Made by a program: the position numbers and the translations under genes
Notes under the pieces: model-generated
What the model was told of the DNA's origin: nothing
The model's database searches: none
Seen by the model: only the letters and a program-made list of their open reading frames with translations
Shown: positions 1-6,014 of the stretch, piece by piece
Layout of the letters: each line of letters starts with the position of its first letter
How positions within the stretch are numbered: the first letter of the stretch is position 1
From: CADEFX01 sp050260355
Lineage (GTDB): Bacteria; Pseudomonadota; Alphaproteobacteria; Rhizobiales; Hyphomicrobiaceae
Length of the DNA stretch: 8,559 nt
Reading direction: 5' to 3'
NCBI GenBank assembly: GCA_050260355.1
Contig: JBLNBZ010000040.1
Span: 1 to 8,559 of the forward strand

Positions 1-189
1 AGACACGGCACGGATTCGCTGATGTCTCGTGCCCGTTCGTCGCTCCCGCTCCTCCGCAAGTGCCCAGCTCGCACCCGCAGCCCACGCGTGATTGGAGCGG
101 GATGGCCACAGCATATGCGCACGCCAGCGACCGGGGATTACTTCACGCGCGTTCCCACGGCTCACCGCCGCGCGTTCCCTCATCATGCG
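1..189. other. Non-coding flank downstream of tctA; no supported gene
   Basis: This stretch follows the stop codon of the minus-strand tctA. I see no gene with a convincing start and protein. A minus-strand frame opens at an ATG at 114 and stays open to the window edge (about 38 codons), but several frames are open here because GC is high, and the peptide resembles nothing I know. A 10-bp direct repeat (GCGCGTTCCC) occurs at 147-156 and 170-179. No hairpin followed by a T-run that would make a clear terminator for tctA is visible. Confidence 0.4.
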
Positions 190-1692
190 TCACTCGGCGA
201 AGGCCTTGTCGCGTCCTTTGCGTATCGTCGGCAGCAGCACGATGACGATCAGGACCAGCGTCAGCACGAGCAGAACCGCCGCTGCAGGATGGTCGATGAA
301 CGTGGCGAAGCTGCCTCTCGAGATGGCCAGCGACTGGCGCAGCTTCTCCTCCAGCAGCCTCCCCAGCACAAAGCCCAGCAGCAGCGGTGCCGGCTCGAAG
401 TCGAACTTGATGAGGGCATAGCCGAAGAGGCCGAATGCGGCCGTCATGTAGACATCCAGCGGATTGTTGTTCACCGAGTAGATGCCGATGCAGCAGAACA
501 GCAGGATGGCCGGAAACAGAAGCCTGTAAGGCACCTTGAGCAGACGCACCCACAGTCCGATCAGCGGCAGATTGATGATCAGCAGCATCACGTTGCCCAG
601 CCACATGGAGGCGATCATGCCCCAGAACAGCAAGGGCTGCTTGGTCAGGATCTCGGGGCCGGGCACGATGCCGTGGATGGTCATCGCGCCGACCATCAGC
701 GCCATGACGGCGTTGGGCGGGATGCCGAGCGTCAGAAGCGGTATGAACGCGGTCTGAGCGCCGGCGTTGTTGGCGGCCTCCGGCCCCGCCACGCCTTCGA
801 TAGCGCCTTGTCCGAAGCGGGAGGGATCGGCAGCGAGCCTCTTCTCCAGCGCATACGTGGCAAAGGGAGCGAGCACGGCGCCGTTGCCGGGCAGCAGTCC
901 CAGCAGCGAGCCGAGAGCTGTGCCGCGTACAAAGGGCGCAAACGACTGGCGCAGCTCCGCTGCCGTCGGCAGCACGCGTCCTATGTTGCCTTGCACGACG
1001 CCGCGCGCCTCGGGAGCCTCCAGGTTGCGCAGGATCTCGGCAAAGCCGAACAGGCCCATGCCGATCACGGCGACCTCGAGCCCGTCAGCGATATCCATCC
1101 AGCCGAAGGTCAAGCGCTCCTCACCGGTCTCGAGATCGAGACCGACTGTAGAGAGGAGTATGCCGACGAGAATCATGGCGACGGCCTTGGGCACCGACCC
1201 GCGCGCAAGCACCACCGCGACCATCAGCCCGAATACCATGAGCGCGAAATAATCGGCGGGCTGGAACAGAAGCGCGAACTTGGTCAGCGGAACGGCAAGT
1301 GCGGCAATGATGATGGTGGCGATCGTGCCGGCGAAGAAGGAGCCGATGGCGGCAACGCCGAGGGCGGCGCCCGCCCGGCCTTGGCGCGCCATCTGGTGGC
1401 CGTCGAGCGTGGTGACGACCGAGGTGGCCTCTCCCGGGATATTGACGAGGATCGCCGTGGTCGATCCGCCGTACTGCGCGCCGTAGTAGATGCCGGCAAG
1501 CATGATGAGCGCGCCGACCGGATCGATGCCGAAGGTAATCGGCAGCAGCATCGCAATGGTGGCGACGGGACCGACACCGGGAAGCACGCCGACGAGCGTG
1601 CCGATCAGGCAGCCCAGGAAGCATAGCGCGAGCGTGTTGAAGCCGAGCGCGACGCTCAGCCCCAAGCCGATATTGCCGATAAGCTCCATCAT
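190..1692 (-). CDS. tctA: Tripartite tricarboxylate transporter permease, TctA family (large membrane subunit)
   Basis: This 500-residue protein is the large polytopic inner-membrane subunit of a TTT-type secondary transporter, which imports carboxylates with a small subunit (TctB) and a periplasmic binding protein (TctC). It is hydrophobic throughout with about ten or more membrane segments. It carries the family signatures: GTLVGVLPGVGP at residues 31-42, QYGGSTTAILVNIPGE at 73-88, a second internal copy of the LPG motif (GLLPGNGAVLAPF) at 265-277, and GVAGPEAANNAGAQTAFIP from 300. Length is typical for the family (about 500 aa), so it looks complete. The start has two adjacent Met codons (1692 and 1689) and no strong ribosome site. 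It lies 12 bp after the tctB stop, suggesting translational coupling in one transcript. The substrate cannot be read from the sequence; citrate is only one possibility. Confidence 0.95.
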   Translation of the reverse strand: MMELIGNIGLGLSVALGFNTLALCFLGCLIGTLVGVLPGVGPVATIAMLLPITFGIDPVGALIMLAGIYYGAQYGGSTTAILVNIPGEATSVVTTLDGHQMARQGRAGAALGVAAIGSFFAGTIATIIIAALAVPLTKFALLFQPADYFALMVFGLMVAVVLARGSVPKAVAMILVGILLSTVGLDLETGEERLTFGWMDIADGLEVAVIGMGLFGFAEILRNLEAPEARGVVQGNIGRVLPTAAELRQSFAPFVRGTALGSLLGLLPGNGAVLAPFATYALEKRLAADPSRFGQGAIEGVAGPEAANNAGAQTAFIPLLTLGIPPNAVMALMVGAMTIHGIVPGPEILTKQPLLFWGMIASMWLGNVMLLIINLPLIGLWVRLLKVPYRLLFPAILLFCCIGIYSVNNNPLDVYMTAAFGLFGYALIKFDFEPAPLLLGFVLGRLLEEKLRQSLAISRGSFATFIDHPAAAVLLVLTLVLIVIVLLPTIRKGRDKAFAE

Positions 1693-1704
1693 GGCGCGGA
1701 TAGC

Positions 1705-2175
1705 TCAATAGCCGAGAATGGGCGGGCAGAGCGGAATCGGCAGCTTCAACACCACCTTGAACAAGCCGATGCAAAGCGCAGTCATGAGAGCAGAGAACAG
1801 GATTGTCTCGAACATTCGGCTCTCGCGATCCGCGAACGCAGCGACGATCCAGGCGAGCGGGCCGGCGGCTGCCAGGCCGAGCGTGCGGATGGTCGCCGCG
1901 AAAACGATAGCTGCCCCGAGCACGAAGATGGGGCCGCGCAAGGTCCACGCCTGCAGTCCCTCGGCCGATGGCACGAGGCCGAAGCCCATGATCAGCAAGC
2001 CCAACGCGGCTATGAGAACGGCAACGAGCTTCGGCATCAGCCCGGGTCCCACGCCGGCCCAGATCGAGGGCAGATCCATGGTTCCGGCAAAGCCGAATGC
2101 TGAGATGGCAAGAAGAAAAAGGCCGGCGCAGACATCGCGTGAGAATCGCGTGGTGCGCCCGTCGGCATTCGACAT
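1705..2175 (-). CDS. tctB: Tripartite tricarboxylate transporter small subunit, TctB family
   Basis: This 156-residue protein has a short polar N-terminus (residues 1-13) followed by about four to five hydrophobic segments (roughly 15-31, 46-67, 81-96, 98-114, 122-146). It fits the small, poorly conserved membrane subunit of TTT transporters. The GPGLMP motif at 43-48, just before the second segment, and the end LKLPIPLCP are typical of TctB/DUF1468 proteins. The start at 2175 is supported by GGAGG (2183-2187 on the complement) 7 nt upstream. It is the first gene of a two-gene minus-strand operon with tctA. No tctC follows or precedes it within the window, so the binding protein must be supplied from elsewhere or lie outside. 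The family call rests on size, membrane profile, motif and position. Confidence 0.88.
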   Translation of the reverse strand: MSNADGRTTRFSRDVCAGLFLLAISAFGFAGTMDLPSIWAGVGPGLMPKLVAVLIAALGLLIMGFGLVPSAEGLQAWTLRGPIFVLGAAIVFAATIRTLGLAAAGPLAWIVAAFADRESRMFETILFSALMTALCIGLFKVVLKLPIPLCPPILGY

Positions 2176-2349
2176 TCAGCTCCCTCCCCATTCCATTGCT
2201 TGTCGTTGATAGGCCAGCTTACACGCGCTCGGCGCATCGTCCATTGCACTTCGTGATGGCGTCGGCGAGTGGACCTATTGAACGGCATCGTAAATCGCGG
2301 CGGATGGCGTGGCGACGGGGCTGCTGCGGCTTTTTGTGCCAACCGAACG

Positions 2350-2384
2350 GGCATGCGCCCCGGGCTCGGAGTGGCGGCATGCGC
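2350..2384 (+). repeat. 9-bp direct repeat GGCATGCGC, start-to-start 26 bp
   Basis: GGCATGCGC occurs at 2350-2358 and again at 2376-2384. The inner GCATGC is itself palindromic, so each copy could be a half-site or a site for a dimeric regulator. It lies about 125-155 bp upstream of the hydrolase start, in the region shared with tctB. A regulatory role is a guess; a 9-bp repeat can arise by chance in GC-rich DNA. Confidence 0.3.
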
Positions 2385-2493
2385 GTCCTGCTGACGGAGT
2401 GTGCTAGGTGTGCGCCAATGGGCTTTTCGATTGCCAGAGGCGAGCCGTCTGACGATGCTTGCGCCTTCGCATGCAACCCTTCCCGTCGCGCAT

Positions 2494-2499
2494 GGAGAG
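2494..2499 (+). promoter_or_regulatory. Ribosome binding site deciding the start of the M20 hydrolase
   Basis: GGAGAG lies 7 nt before the ATG at 2507. The reading frame is open further upstream, with a TTG at 2459 and ATGs at 2471 and 2492, but none of those has a comparable site. The 2507 start gives MSETRSVLDKVRAYHADL, a normal N-terminus for the family. Confidence 0.65.
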
Positions 2500-2506
2500 C
2501 TGCCCG

Positions 2507-3694
2507 ATGTCTGAAACCCGATCGGTCCTGGACAAGGTCCGCGCGTATCACGCCGACCTGACTGAGGTGCGGCGCGATCTTCACGCACACCCCGAGCTCG
2601 GCATGGAGGAGCATCGGACTGCCGAGATCGTCGCCGGGCTGCTCGAGTCGTGGGGCATCGAGGTGCATCGCGGCGTCGGCGGGACCGGCGTGGTCGGTGT
2701 GCTGCGCTGCGGCAATGGCCCGAAGCGGATCGGCTTGCGCGCCGACATGGACGCGCTGCCCATCGAGGAGGCGAGGTCGGCCCCCTACAGCAGCCGCAAC
2801 GCGGGCCGGATGCATGCCTGCGGGCATGACGGCCACACCACGATGCTGCTCGGCGCAGCGCGGTATCTGGCCGAGACCCGCGCCTTCAACGGCACCGTGA
2901 ACTTCATCTTCCAGCCGGGCGAGGAGGGCATGGGCGGCGCGCTCGCCATGCTCAACGATGGCCTGTTCGAGCGCTTCCCGTGCGATGCCGTCTACGGCAT
3001 GCACAACCGGCCCGGCGCGCCGGTCGGGCACTTCTCGATCACGCCGGGTACCGCCATGGCAGGCGGCGGATTCTTCGACATCGCCGTCACCGGCAAGGGC
3101 GCGCACGGCGCCCGGCCCGAGGCTTCGATCGATCCGGTGCTGGCAGCCTGCCACGTCGGCACGGCGCTGCAGTCGGTGGTGGCGCGCAACATGCCGCCGG
3201 CCGATATGGGCGTGATCAGCGTCACGCAGATCCACGCGGGCGACGCCTACAACGTCATCCCGCAAAGCGCCAAGATGGCCGGCACCGTTCGCGCGATGCG
3301 ACGGGAGACGATGACGCTTCTCGAGGAGGGGCTGCGCCGCGTCGTCGCCGGCGTCGCTGCGGGACTTGGCGTGAAGGCCGACGTGGACTTCAGGCTGATC
3401 TTCGCGCCGCTGGTCAACAGCGCGGAGGCGACGCGCGAGATCGCCGATACGGCGGCCGAGCTGGTCGGAGAGACCCAGGTCGAGCGCAACAAGCCGCCGG
3501 CCTCGGCTTCCGAGGACTTCAGCTTCATGCTGGAGCGCGTGCCCGGCGCCTACATCAATCTCGGCAACGGAGAGAACAGCGCACCGGTGCACAATCCGCG
3601 CTACGACTTCAACGACGAGGCCATCCCGTACGGTGTTGCGCTCTACTCGCGACTGGTGGAGCGGACCCTGATGCGCGAGCCGGGCGGCACCTAG
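2507..3694 (+). CDS. M20-family metal-dependent amidohydrolase (hippurate hydrolase / N-acyl-amino-acid hydrolase type)
   Basis: This 395-residue cytoplasmic enzyme should hydrolyse the amide bond of an N-acyl amino acid such as hippurate, an N-acetyl amino acid or an IAA conjugate. It shows the M20D landmarks in order: RRDLHAHPELGMEEHRTAE (22-40), RADMDALPIEE (78-88), the metal site HACGHDGHTTMLLGAA (103-118; Cys105 and His107 as ligands), FQPGEEGMGGA (135-145; Glu139 as general base, Glu140 as ligand), YGMHNRPG (163-170; His166), the lid-domain motif GKGAHGARP (197-204), GDAYNVIP (245-252), and SEDFSFM (335-341), with His362 in HNPRYDFND as last ligand. All five expected metal ligands are present and the length is normal, so it should be active. 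Ligand roles are assigned by analogy with plant IAA-amino-acid hydrolases. It has no signal peptide. It is divergent from tctBA, which hints that its substrate or product is transported. The exact substrate is unknown. Confidence 0.93.
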   Translation: MSETRSVLDKVRAYHADLTEVRRDLHAHPELGMEEHRTAEIVAGLLESWGIEVHRGVGGTGVVGVLRCGNGPKRIGLRADMDALPIEEARSAPYSSRNAGRMHACGHDGHTTMLLGAARYLAETRAFNGTVNFIFQPGEEGMGGALAMLNDGLFERFPCDAVYGMHNRPGAPVGHFSITPGTAMAGGGFFDIAVTGKGAHGARPEASIDPVLAACHVGTALQSVVARNMPPADMGVISVTQIHAGDAYNVIPQSAKMAGTVRAMRRETMTLLEEGLRRVVAGVAAGLGVKADVDFRLIFAPLVNSAEATREIADTAAELVGETQVERNKPPASASEDFSFMLERVPGAYINLGNGENSAPVHNPRYDFNDEAIPYGVALYSRLVERTLMREPGGT

Positions 3695-3742
3695 CCTTGC
3701 GCGGATGAGGTCAGGCCGGCGCCGCAGGCTCGAGCAAGCGCA

Positions 3743-4129
3743 TCAGTGCGGCGAATGACCGTTGAGCGGGAAGTCCAGCTCGTCCTGGATGTTGTTTGCC
3801 GCGCGCCGCCAGTCGCCGCACGCAAGCGCCGTCTCGGGCTGCTGGTCGATCGCCTCGTAGGGCGGCAGCTCGTGCGCGATAGATGCCCGCGCCAGCGGCT
3901 CGCGCGGTGCCGGCAGCGCGCCGATGCGTGATGCCAGGGTCTGCAGCTCCATCAGGACCACGCCGCGACGCATCTCGTGCTCCAACGTGACGCTGCGCAC
4001 CTCGTCGAGGAGCTGCTGATCGATGCGGTTCAGTGCGTCGCCGAGGGCGCGGATCAGGCCCTGCTCATTGCCGGACAATTCGTTCACGCGGGCCAGCATC
4101 TGTTCGATCTGCTGAGCCAGATTTCCCAT
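3743..4129 (-). CDS. Small hypothetical protein, 128 aa, helical/coiled-coil N-terminus
   Basis: I do not recognise a named family. From the ATG at 4129 the product is 128 residues. Residues 1-70 look like one or two amphipathic helices (MGNLAQQIEQMLARVNEL onward, with regular Leu/Ile/Val spacing and many Glu, Gln and Arg), consistent with a coiled coil or helical bundle. A Pro-rich linker (about 73-100) and a short tail with a GDWRRAANNIQDELDFPLN segment follow. There is no signal peptide or membrane segment, so it is probably cytoplasmic. The frame stays open 40 codons further upstream, but 4129 is preferred because GAGGTGG (4133-4139 on the complement) sits just before it. It is convergent with the M20 hydrolase gene (48 bp between stops) and follows another small gene in the same orientation. 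Function is unknown. Confidence 0.72.
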   Translation of the reverse strand: MGNLAQQIEQMLARVNELSGNEQGLIRALGDALNRIDQQLLDEVRSVTLEHEMRRGVVLMELQTLASRIGALPAPREPLARASIAHELPPYEAIDQQPETALACGDWRRAANNIQDELDFPLNGHSPH

Positions 4130-4132
4130 TGT

Positions 4133-4139
4133 CCACCTC
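4133..4139 (-). promoter_or_regulatory. Ribosome binding site deciding the start of the 128-aa gene
   Basis: On the minus strand GAGGTGG precedes the ATG at 4129, with GAGG 6 nt away. The upstream in-frame ATG at 4249 would add 40 residues of Ser/Pro/His-rich sequence without such a site, so the shorter form is chosen. Confidence 0.6.
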
Positions 4140-4267
4140 GATGTCGTTGATTGGCGAATCGCTTGTGGAATCGTGGGCGCGCAATGTGGCGCAAATGAGC
4201 GAGCGAGAGGCCCGCTCTGGTGCAGCGCCAACAATCCGCCGCTCGACATGCAACCCGTGAACGCGAG

Positions 4268-4516
4268 CTAGGCAGCGTAGTCGAACTCGAGGCAATCGTT
4301 GACGAGAACGATCGATGCGCTCTCGCCTGCGATCTCGCGGCGCGCAAAGCGCAGTGCCATGCGACGGCATTTGAACATGCCGGCGCTGCGGCCCGTGCTG
4401 TCGCGAATGACCCACAGCCCAGCCGCATTGCGGCCAAGCTGCACGCAGCGTCTGTCACCGGACGTGGACGGCGGCGGGGAGTTGGGTTGCGCTGCTCTGT
4501 CGATTGGCTCATGCAT
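4268..4516 (-). CDS. Small hypothetical protein, 82 aa
   Basis: I do not recognise a named family with certainty. The product has a Pro/Ser-rich, probably disordered N-terminus (residues 1-22), then a compact part: VQLGRNAAGLWVIRDSTG (25-42), RSAGMFKCRRMALRFARRE (43-61) and a hydrophobic end IVLVNDCLEFDY (69-80). The pattern W-V-x-D-x-x-G with a following G-x-F and R-x-A-L-x-F-A recalls small rhizobial hypothetical proteins that I know only from memory. A longer form from an ATG at 4591 is possible, but its extra 25 residues are of low complexity. The ribosome site at 4516 is weak (GAGA-like). It lies 138 bp upstream of the 128-aa gene in the same orientation, so they may share a transcript. 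Protein-like composition makes it a probable gene. Confidence 0.55.
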   Translation of the reverse strand: MHEPIDRAAQPNSPPPSTSGDRRCVQLGRNAAGLWVIRDSTGRSAGMFKCRRMALRFARREIAGESASIVLVNDCLEFDYAA

Positions 4517-4646
4517 CGTTGGTCGTCTCGATAAGGCGGCCGAGCAAAGCGGTGGAGCTAGCAAGCGGCAGCTTCCGCCGCGGTTACGCAAGTAACAGCG
4601 CGCAGGGCGCGGCTGCGGTCACGGCATGCTCGGCTGGTGTAGGAGG
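4517..4646. other. Intergenic, upstream of the 82-aa gene
   Basis: This stretch lies between the small minus-strand gene and the tandem array. It should contain the promoter of the small gene, but I cannot identify one. An imperfect GC-rich dyad (GCGGC...GCCGC) lies near 4565-4581. I see no tRNA or other RNA gene. Confidence 0.35.
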
Positions 4647-4818
4647 CCTATTTTGAAGGGGCCTATCGGCGAGGCTGATTGGAGGCGGCCTATCGGAGGA
4701 GGCGTATTTAGGAGGGCCATTGAGGAGGTCTGTTGGAGTGCACCTATTGGAGGGCGCCTATTGATGCGGGCCTATTGCCGGAGGTCTATTCCCGGAGGTC
4801 CATTGGGTGAGGCCCATC
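4647..4818 (+). repeat. Degenerate tandem repeat, period 14 bp, about 13 units
   Basis: The CCTATT-like core starts at 4647, 4662, 4675, 4689, 4703, 4717, 4730, 4743, 4757, 4771, 4785, 4799 and 4813. That is almost exactly every 14 bp; the few 13- or 15-bp steps are single-base indels. The consensus is about CCTATTGGAGGAGG. Well-preserved units are CCTATTGGAGGGCG (4743), CCTATTGCCGGAGG (4771) and CCTATCGGAGGAGG (4689); the last (4813) is only partial. There are no spacers between units, so it is not a CRISPR array. The period is not a multiple of 3, and although one plus-strand frame stays open across it, the encoded Arg/Gly/Pro-rich peptide looks incidental. Each unit carries a GGAGG-like Shine-Dalgarno look-alike. 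It is best read as an old, diverged minisatellite; function unknown. Confidence 0.85.
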
Positions 4819-4824
4819 ATTTTT

Positions 4825-4866
4825 CGTCCCCTCCCCCCTTGAGGGAAGGTCAGGGTGGGGGGATTT
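4825..4866. repeat. Palindromic C-run/G-run intergenic element (REP-like)
   Basis: A C-rich half (CCCCTCCCCCC, about 4828-4838) and a G-rich half (GGGTGGGGGG, about 4853-4862) are partly complementary. Inside lies a small CCCTTGAGGG dyad. This C-run/short dyad/G-run layout resembles the dispersed palindromic elements common between genes in Bradyrhizobium-like genomes (from memory). It directly follows the 14-bp tandem array and precedes the DUF559-like remnant. Confidence 0.5.
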
Positions 4867-4871
4867 TCCAG

Positions 4872-4961
4872 AGTGATGTCCGGCAGTGTGCACGCCTGCT
4901 CAGGCGAAGGCCTACCGAAGAGGAGCGCACTCTTTGGGGCGAGCTGCGCATGCGCCGCCTC
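4872..4961 (+). pseudogene. Truncated DUF559-like N-terminal remnant
   Basis: In the plus frame, codons from 4872 to 4961 read SDVRQCARLLRRRPTEEERT followed by LWGELRMRRL. This matches the usual beginning of DUF559 proteins (a restriction-endonuclease-like fold; pattern AR-x-LRR-x-x-T-x-x-E-x-x-LW-x-x-LR-x-R-x-L). The rest of the roughly 110-residue domain, including the FRRQ motif and the acidic catalytic region, is absent: after Leu112 of the open frame the sequence becomes the antisense of the oxidoreductase gene. There is no proper start codon or ribosome site for it. It appears to be a leftover of a degraded or truncated gene. The match is from memory of the family pattern over about 30 residues. 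Confidence 0.6.
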
Positions 4962-5938
4962 TATATCGTCAGGATGACCTTGCCGATGACGCGCCGCCCG
5001 GTGATCTCGGCGAGCGCGGCGGGGGCCTCCTCGAGCGGGAACGTGCGCCACACGGTGGGCCTGAGCCGCCCATCGGCGACGGCCGGCATCAGCGACTGGA
5101 GCCGCAGTCGGGATGAATCGGGGAAACGCGCGCTGTGCTCGCCGAACACCACGCCGATCACCGAGAAATTCTTCACCAGGATCATGTTCGCGGCCACGCG
5201 CGGGATCTCGCCGGAGGCGAAGCCGACCACCAGGATGCGGCCCTCCCAGCCGATGCACCGCACCGACTGCTCGAAGGCCGAGCCGCCGACCGGGTCGAAC
5301 ACCACGTCTGCGCCCTTGCCCCCGGTCAGCTCCTTGACGCGATCGCGCAGCTCCTCGCTGCGATAGTCGATGACCTCGTCGGCGCCATGCTTGCGGCAGA
5401 TGGCGAGCTTGTCGGCGCCGCCCGCCGCGGCGATCACGCGGGCCCCCAGCAGCTTGCCGATCTCGATGGCGGCGAGGCCGACGCCGCCGGCAGCGCCGAG
5501 CACGAGCAGGGTCTCGCCCTGCTTCAGGTGGCCGCGGTACTCGAGCGCGAAATGGGCCGTGCCGTAGGCTACGGGAAAGGCCGCGGCCGTAATGAAGTCC
5601 ATCGCATCCGGGATCGGCGTGACGATGGCGCCAGGGAGCACGATCTCGCTGGCATAGCCGCCGCCGCGCCGGGCGAAGGCAACGACGCGTTGGCCCGGCC
5701 GCACGTGGGAAACCTCAGCGCCGCACTCGAGCACGGTCCCGGCCACCTCCAGGCCCGGAATGAAGGGAAGTTCGGGCTTGACCTGATATTTGCCCTCGAC
5801 CATCAGAATGTCGGGGAAATTGACGCCCGCAGCTTTGACGGCGATGCGAACCTGATCCGGCCTCATGGCCGGGCTGGCGACCTCCTCCACCTTGAGAGCC
5901 GCGACGTCACCCAGGGACCGGCATAGTACTGCGCGCAT
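4961..5938 (-). CDS. Quinone oxidoreductase-like, zinc-independent MDR-family NAD(P)H oxidoreductase
   Basis: This 325-residue cytoplasmic enzyme belongs to the medium-chain dehydrogenase/reductase superfamily, quinone oxidoreductase branch. Such enzymes reduce quinones, enones or, in some relatives, enoyl/acryloyl-CoA with NAD(P)H. An N-terminal GroES-like domain has AGVNFPD (37-43), PGLEVAGTV (61-69) and PGQRVVAF (81-88). The catalytic-domain entry is FPVAYGTAHFAL (121-132), and the Rossmann fold carries LVLGAAGGVGLAAIEIGKLLGA (145-166), with the AAGGVG dinucleotide loop at 149-154. The C-terminal GRRVIGKVIL (314-323) is typical. No catalytic or structural zinc Cys cluster is visible. MRAVLC at the start is a normal family beginning, and length is typical. 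It is divergent from the enoyl-CoA hydratase operon with 76 bp between starts, so the sets may be co-regulated. Its 3' end abuts the DUF559-like remnant. The substrate is not determined. Confidence 0.92.
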   Translation of the reverse strand: MRAVLCRSLGDVAALKVEEVASPAMRPDQVRIAVKAAGVNFPDILMVEGKYQVKPELPFIPGLEVAGTVLECGAEVSHVRPGQRVVAFARRGGGYASEIVLPGAIVTPIPDAMDFITAAAFPVAYGTAHFALEYRGHLKQGETLLVLGAAGGVGLAAIEIGKLLGARVIAAAGGADKLAICRKHGADEVIDYRSEELRDRVKELTGGKGADVVFDPVGGSAFEQSVRCIGWEGRILVVGFASGEIPRVAANMILVKNFSVIGVVFGEHSARFPDSSRLRLQSLMPAVADGRLRPTVWRTFPLEEAPAALAEITGRRVIGKVILTI

Positions 5939-6014
5939 GCTTCCGACCTAGCGTTGTTTCATCGCAGGATAGCAAGGTGCGAGCGCCTGTCCACACATGG
6001 CAAGGAGATGTGCG
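5939..6014. promoter_or_regulatory. Short divergent promoter region, oxidoreductase / enoyl-CoA hydratase
   Basis: Only 76 bp separate the two start codons, so promoters for both directions must overlap or lie inside the genes. I see no convincing -35/-10 pair or clear operator palindrome. The compact divergent layout suggests shared control. Confidence 0.45.
6002..6007 (+). promoter_or_regulatory. Ribosome binding site deciding the start of the enoyl-CoA hydratase
   Basis: AAGGAG lies 7 nt before the ATG at 6015. The in-frame ATG at 5997 lies upstream of this site and would place the Shine-Dalgarno inside the gene, so 6015 is taken as the start. Confidence 0.8.

Larger units (their letters stand above)
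2176..2506. promoter_or_regulatory. Divergent intergenic region between tctB and the M20 hydrolase gene
   Basis: About 330 bp separate the two divergently oriented starts, so this region must carry the promoters for both the tctBA operon and the hydrolase gene. I cannot pick out a confident -35/-10 pair, as expected for a high-GC genome. The only repeated word I see is GGCATGCGC, present twice in direct orientation (2350-2358 and 2376-2384), which might be an operator. Open frames crossing the region on both strands encode Arg/Pro/His-rich peptides without recognisable domains, and I do not call them. Confidence 0.45.

Noticed and set aside
1..114. A minus-strand frame open from an ATG at 114 to the window edge
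   Set aside because: Only about 38 codons are visible, other frames are equally open, and there is no ribosome site or recognisable sequence.
22..1626. A 534-codon plus-strand open frame opposite tctA
   Set aside because: It is antisense to a clear membrane transporter gene. Its product is rich in His, Gln, Arg, Asp and Glu, as expected from reading the complement of hydrophobic codons, and it has no domain.
2219..3592. A 457-codon minus-strand open frame opposite the M20 hydrolase
   Set aside because: It mirrors a gene with all catalytic motifs intact. Its own product (His/Arg/Ala/Asp-rich) shows no family features.
4647..4818. CRISPR array
   Set aside because: The units are only 14 bp, directly adjacent and without unique spacers, and no cas gene is nearby.
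4626..5366. A 246-codon plus-strand open frame across the tandem array, the remnant and the oxidoreductase 3' part
   Set aside because: It joins three unrelated things: a non-coding 14-bp repeat, a DUF559-like fragment and the antisense of the oxidoreductase. There is no ribosome site or coherent protein.
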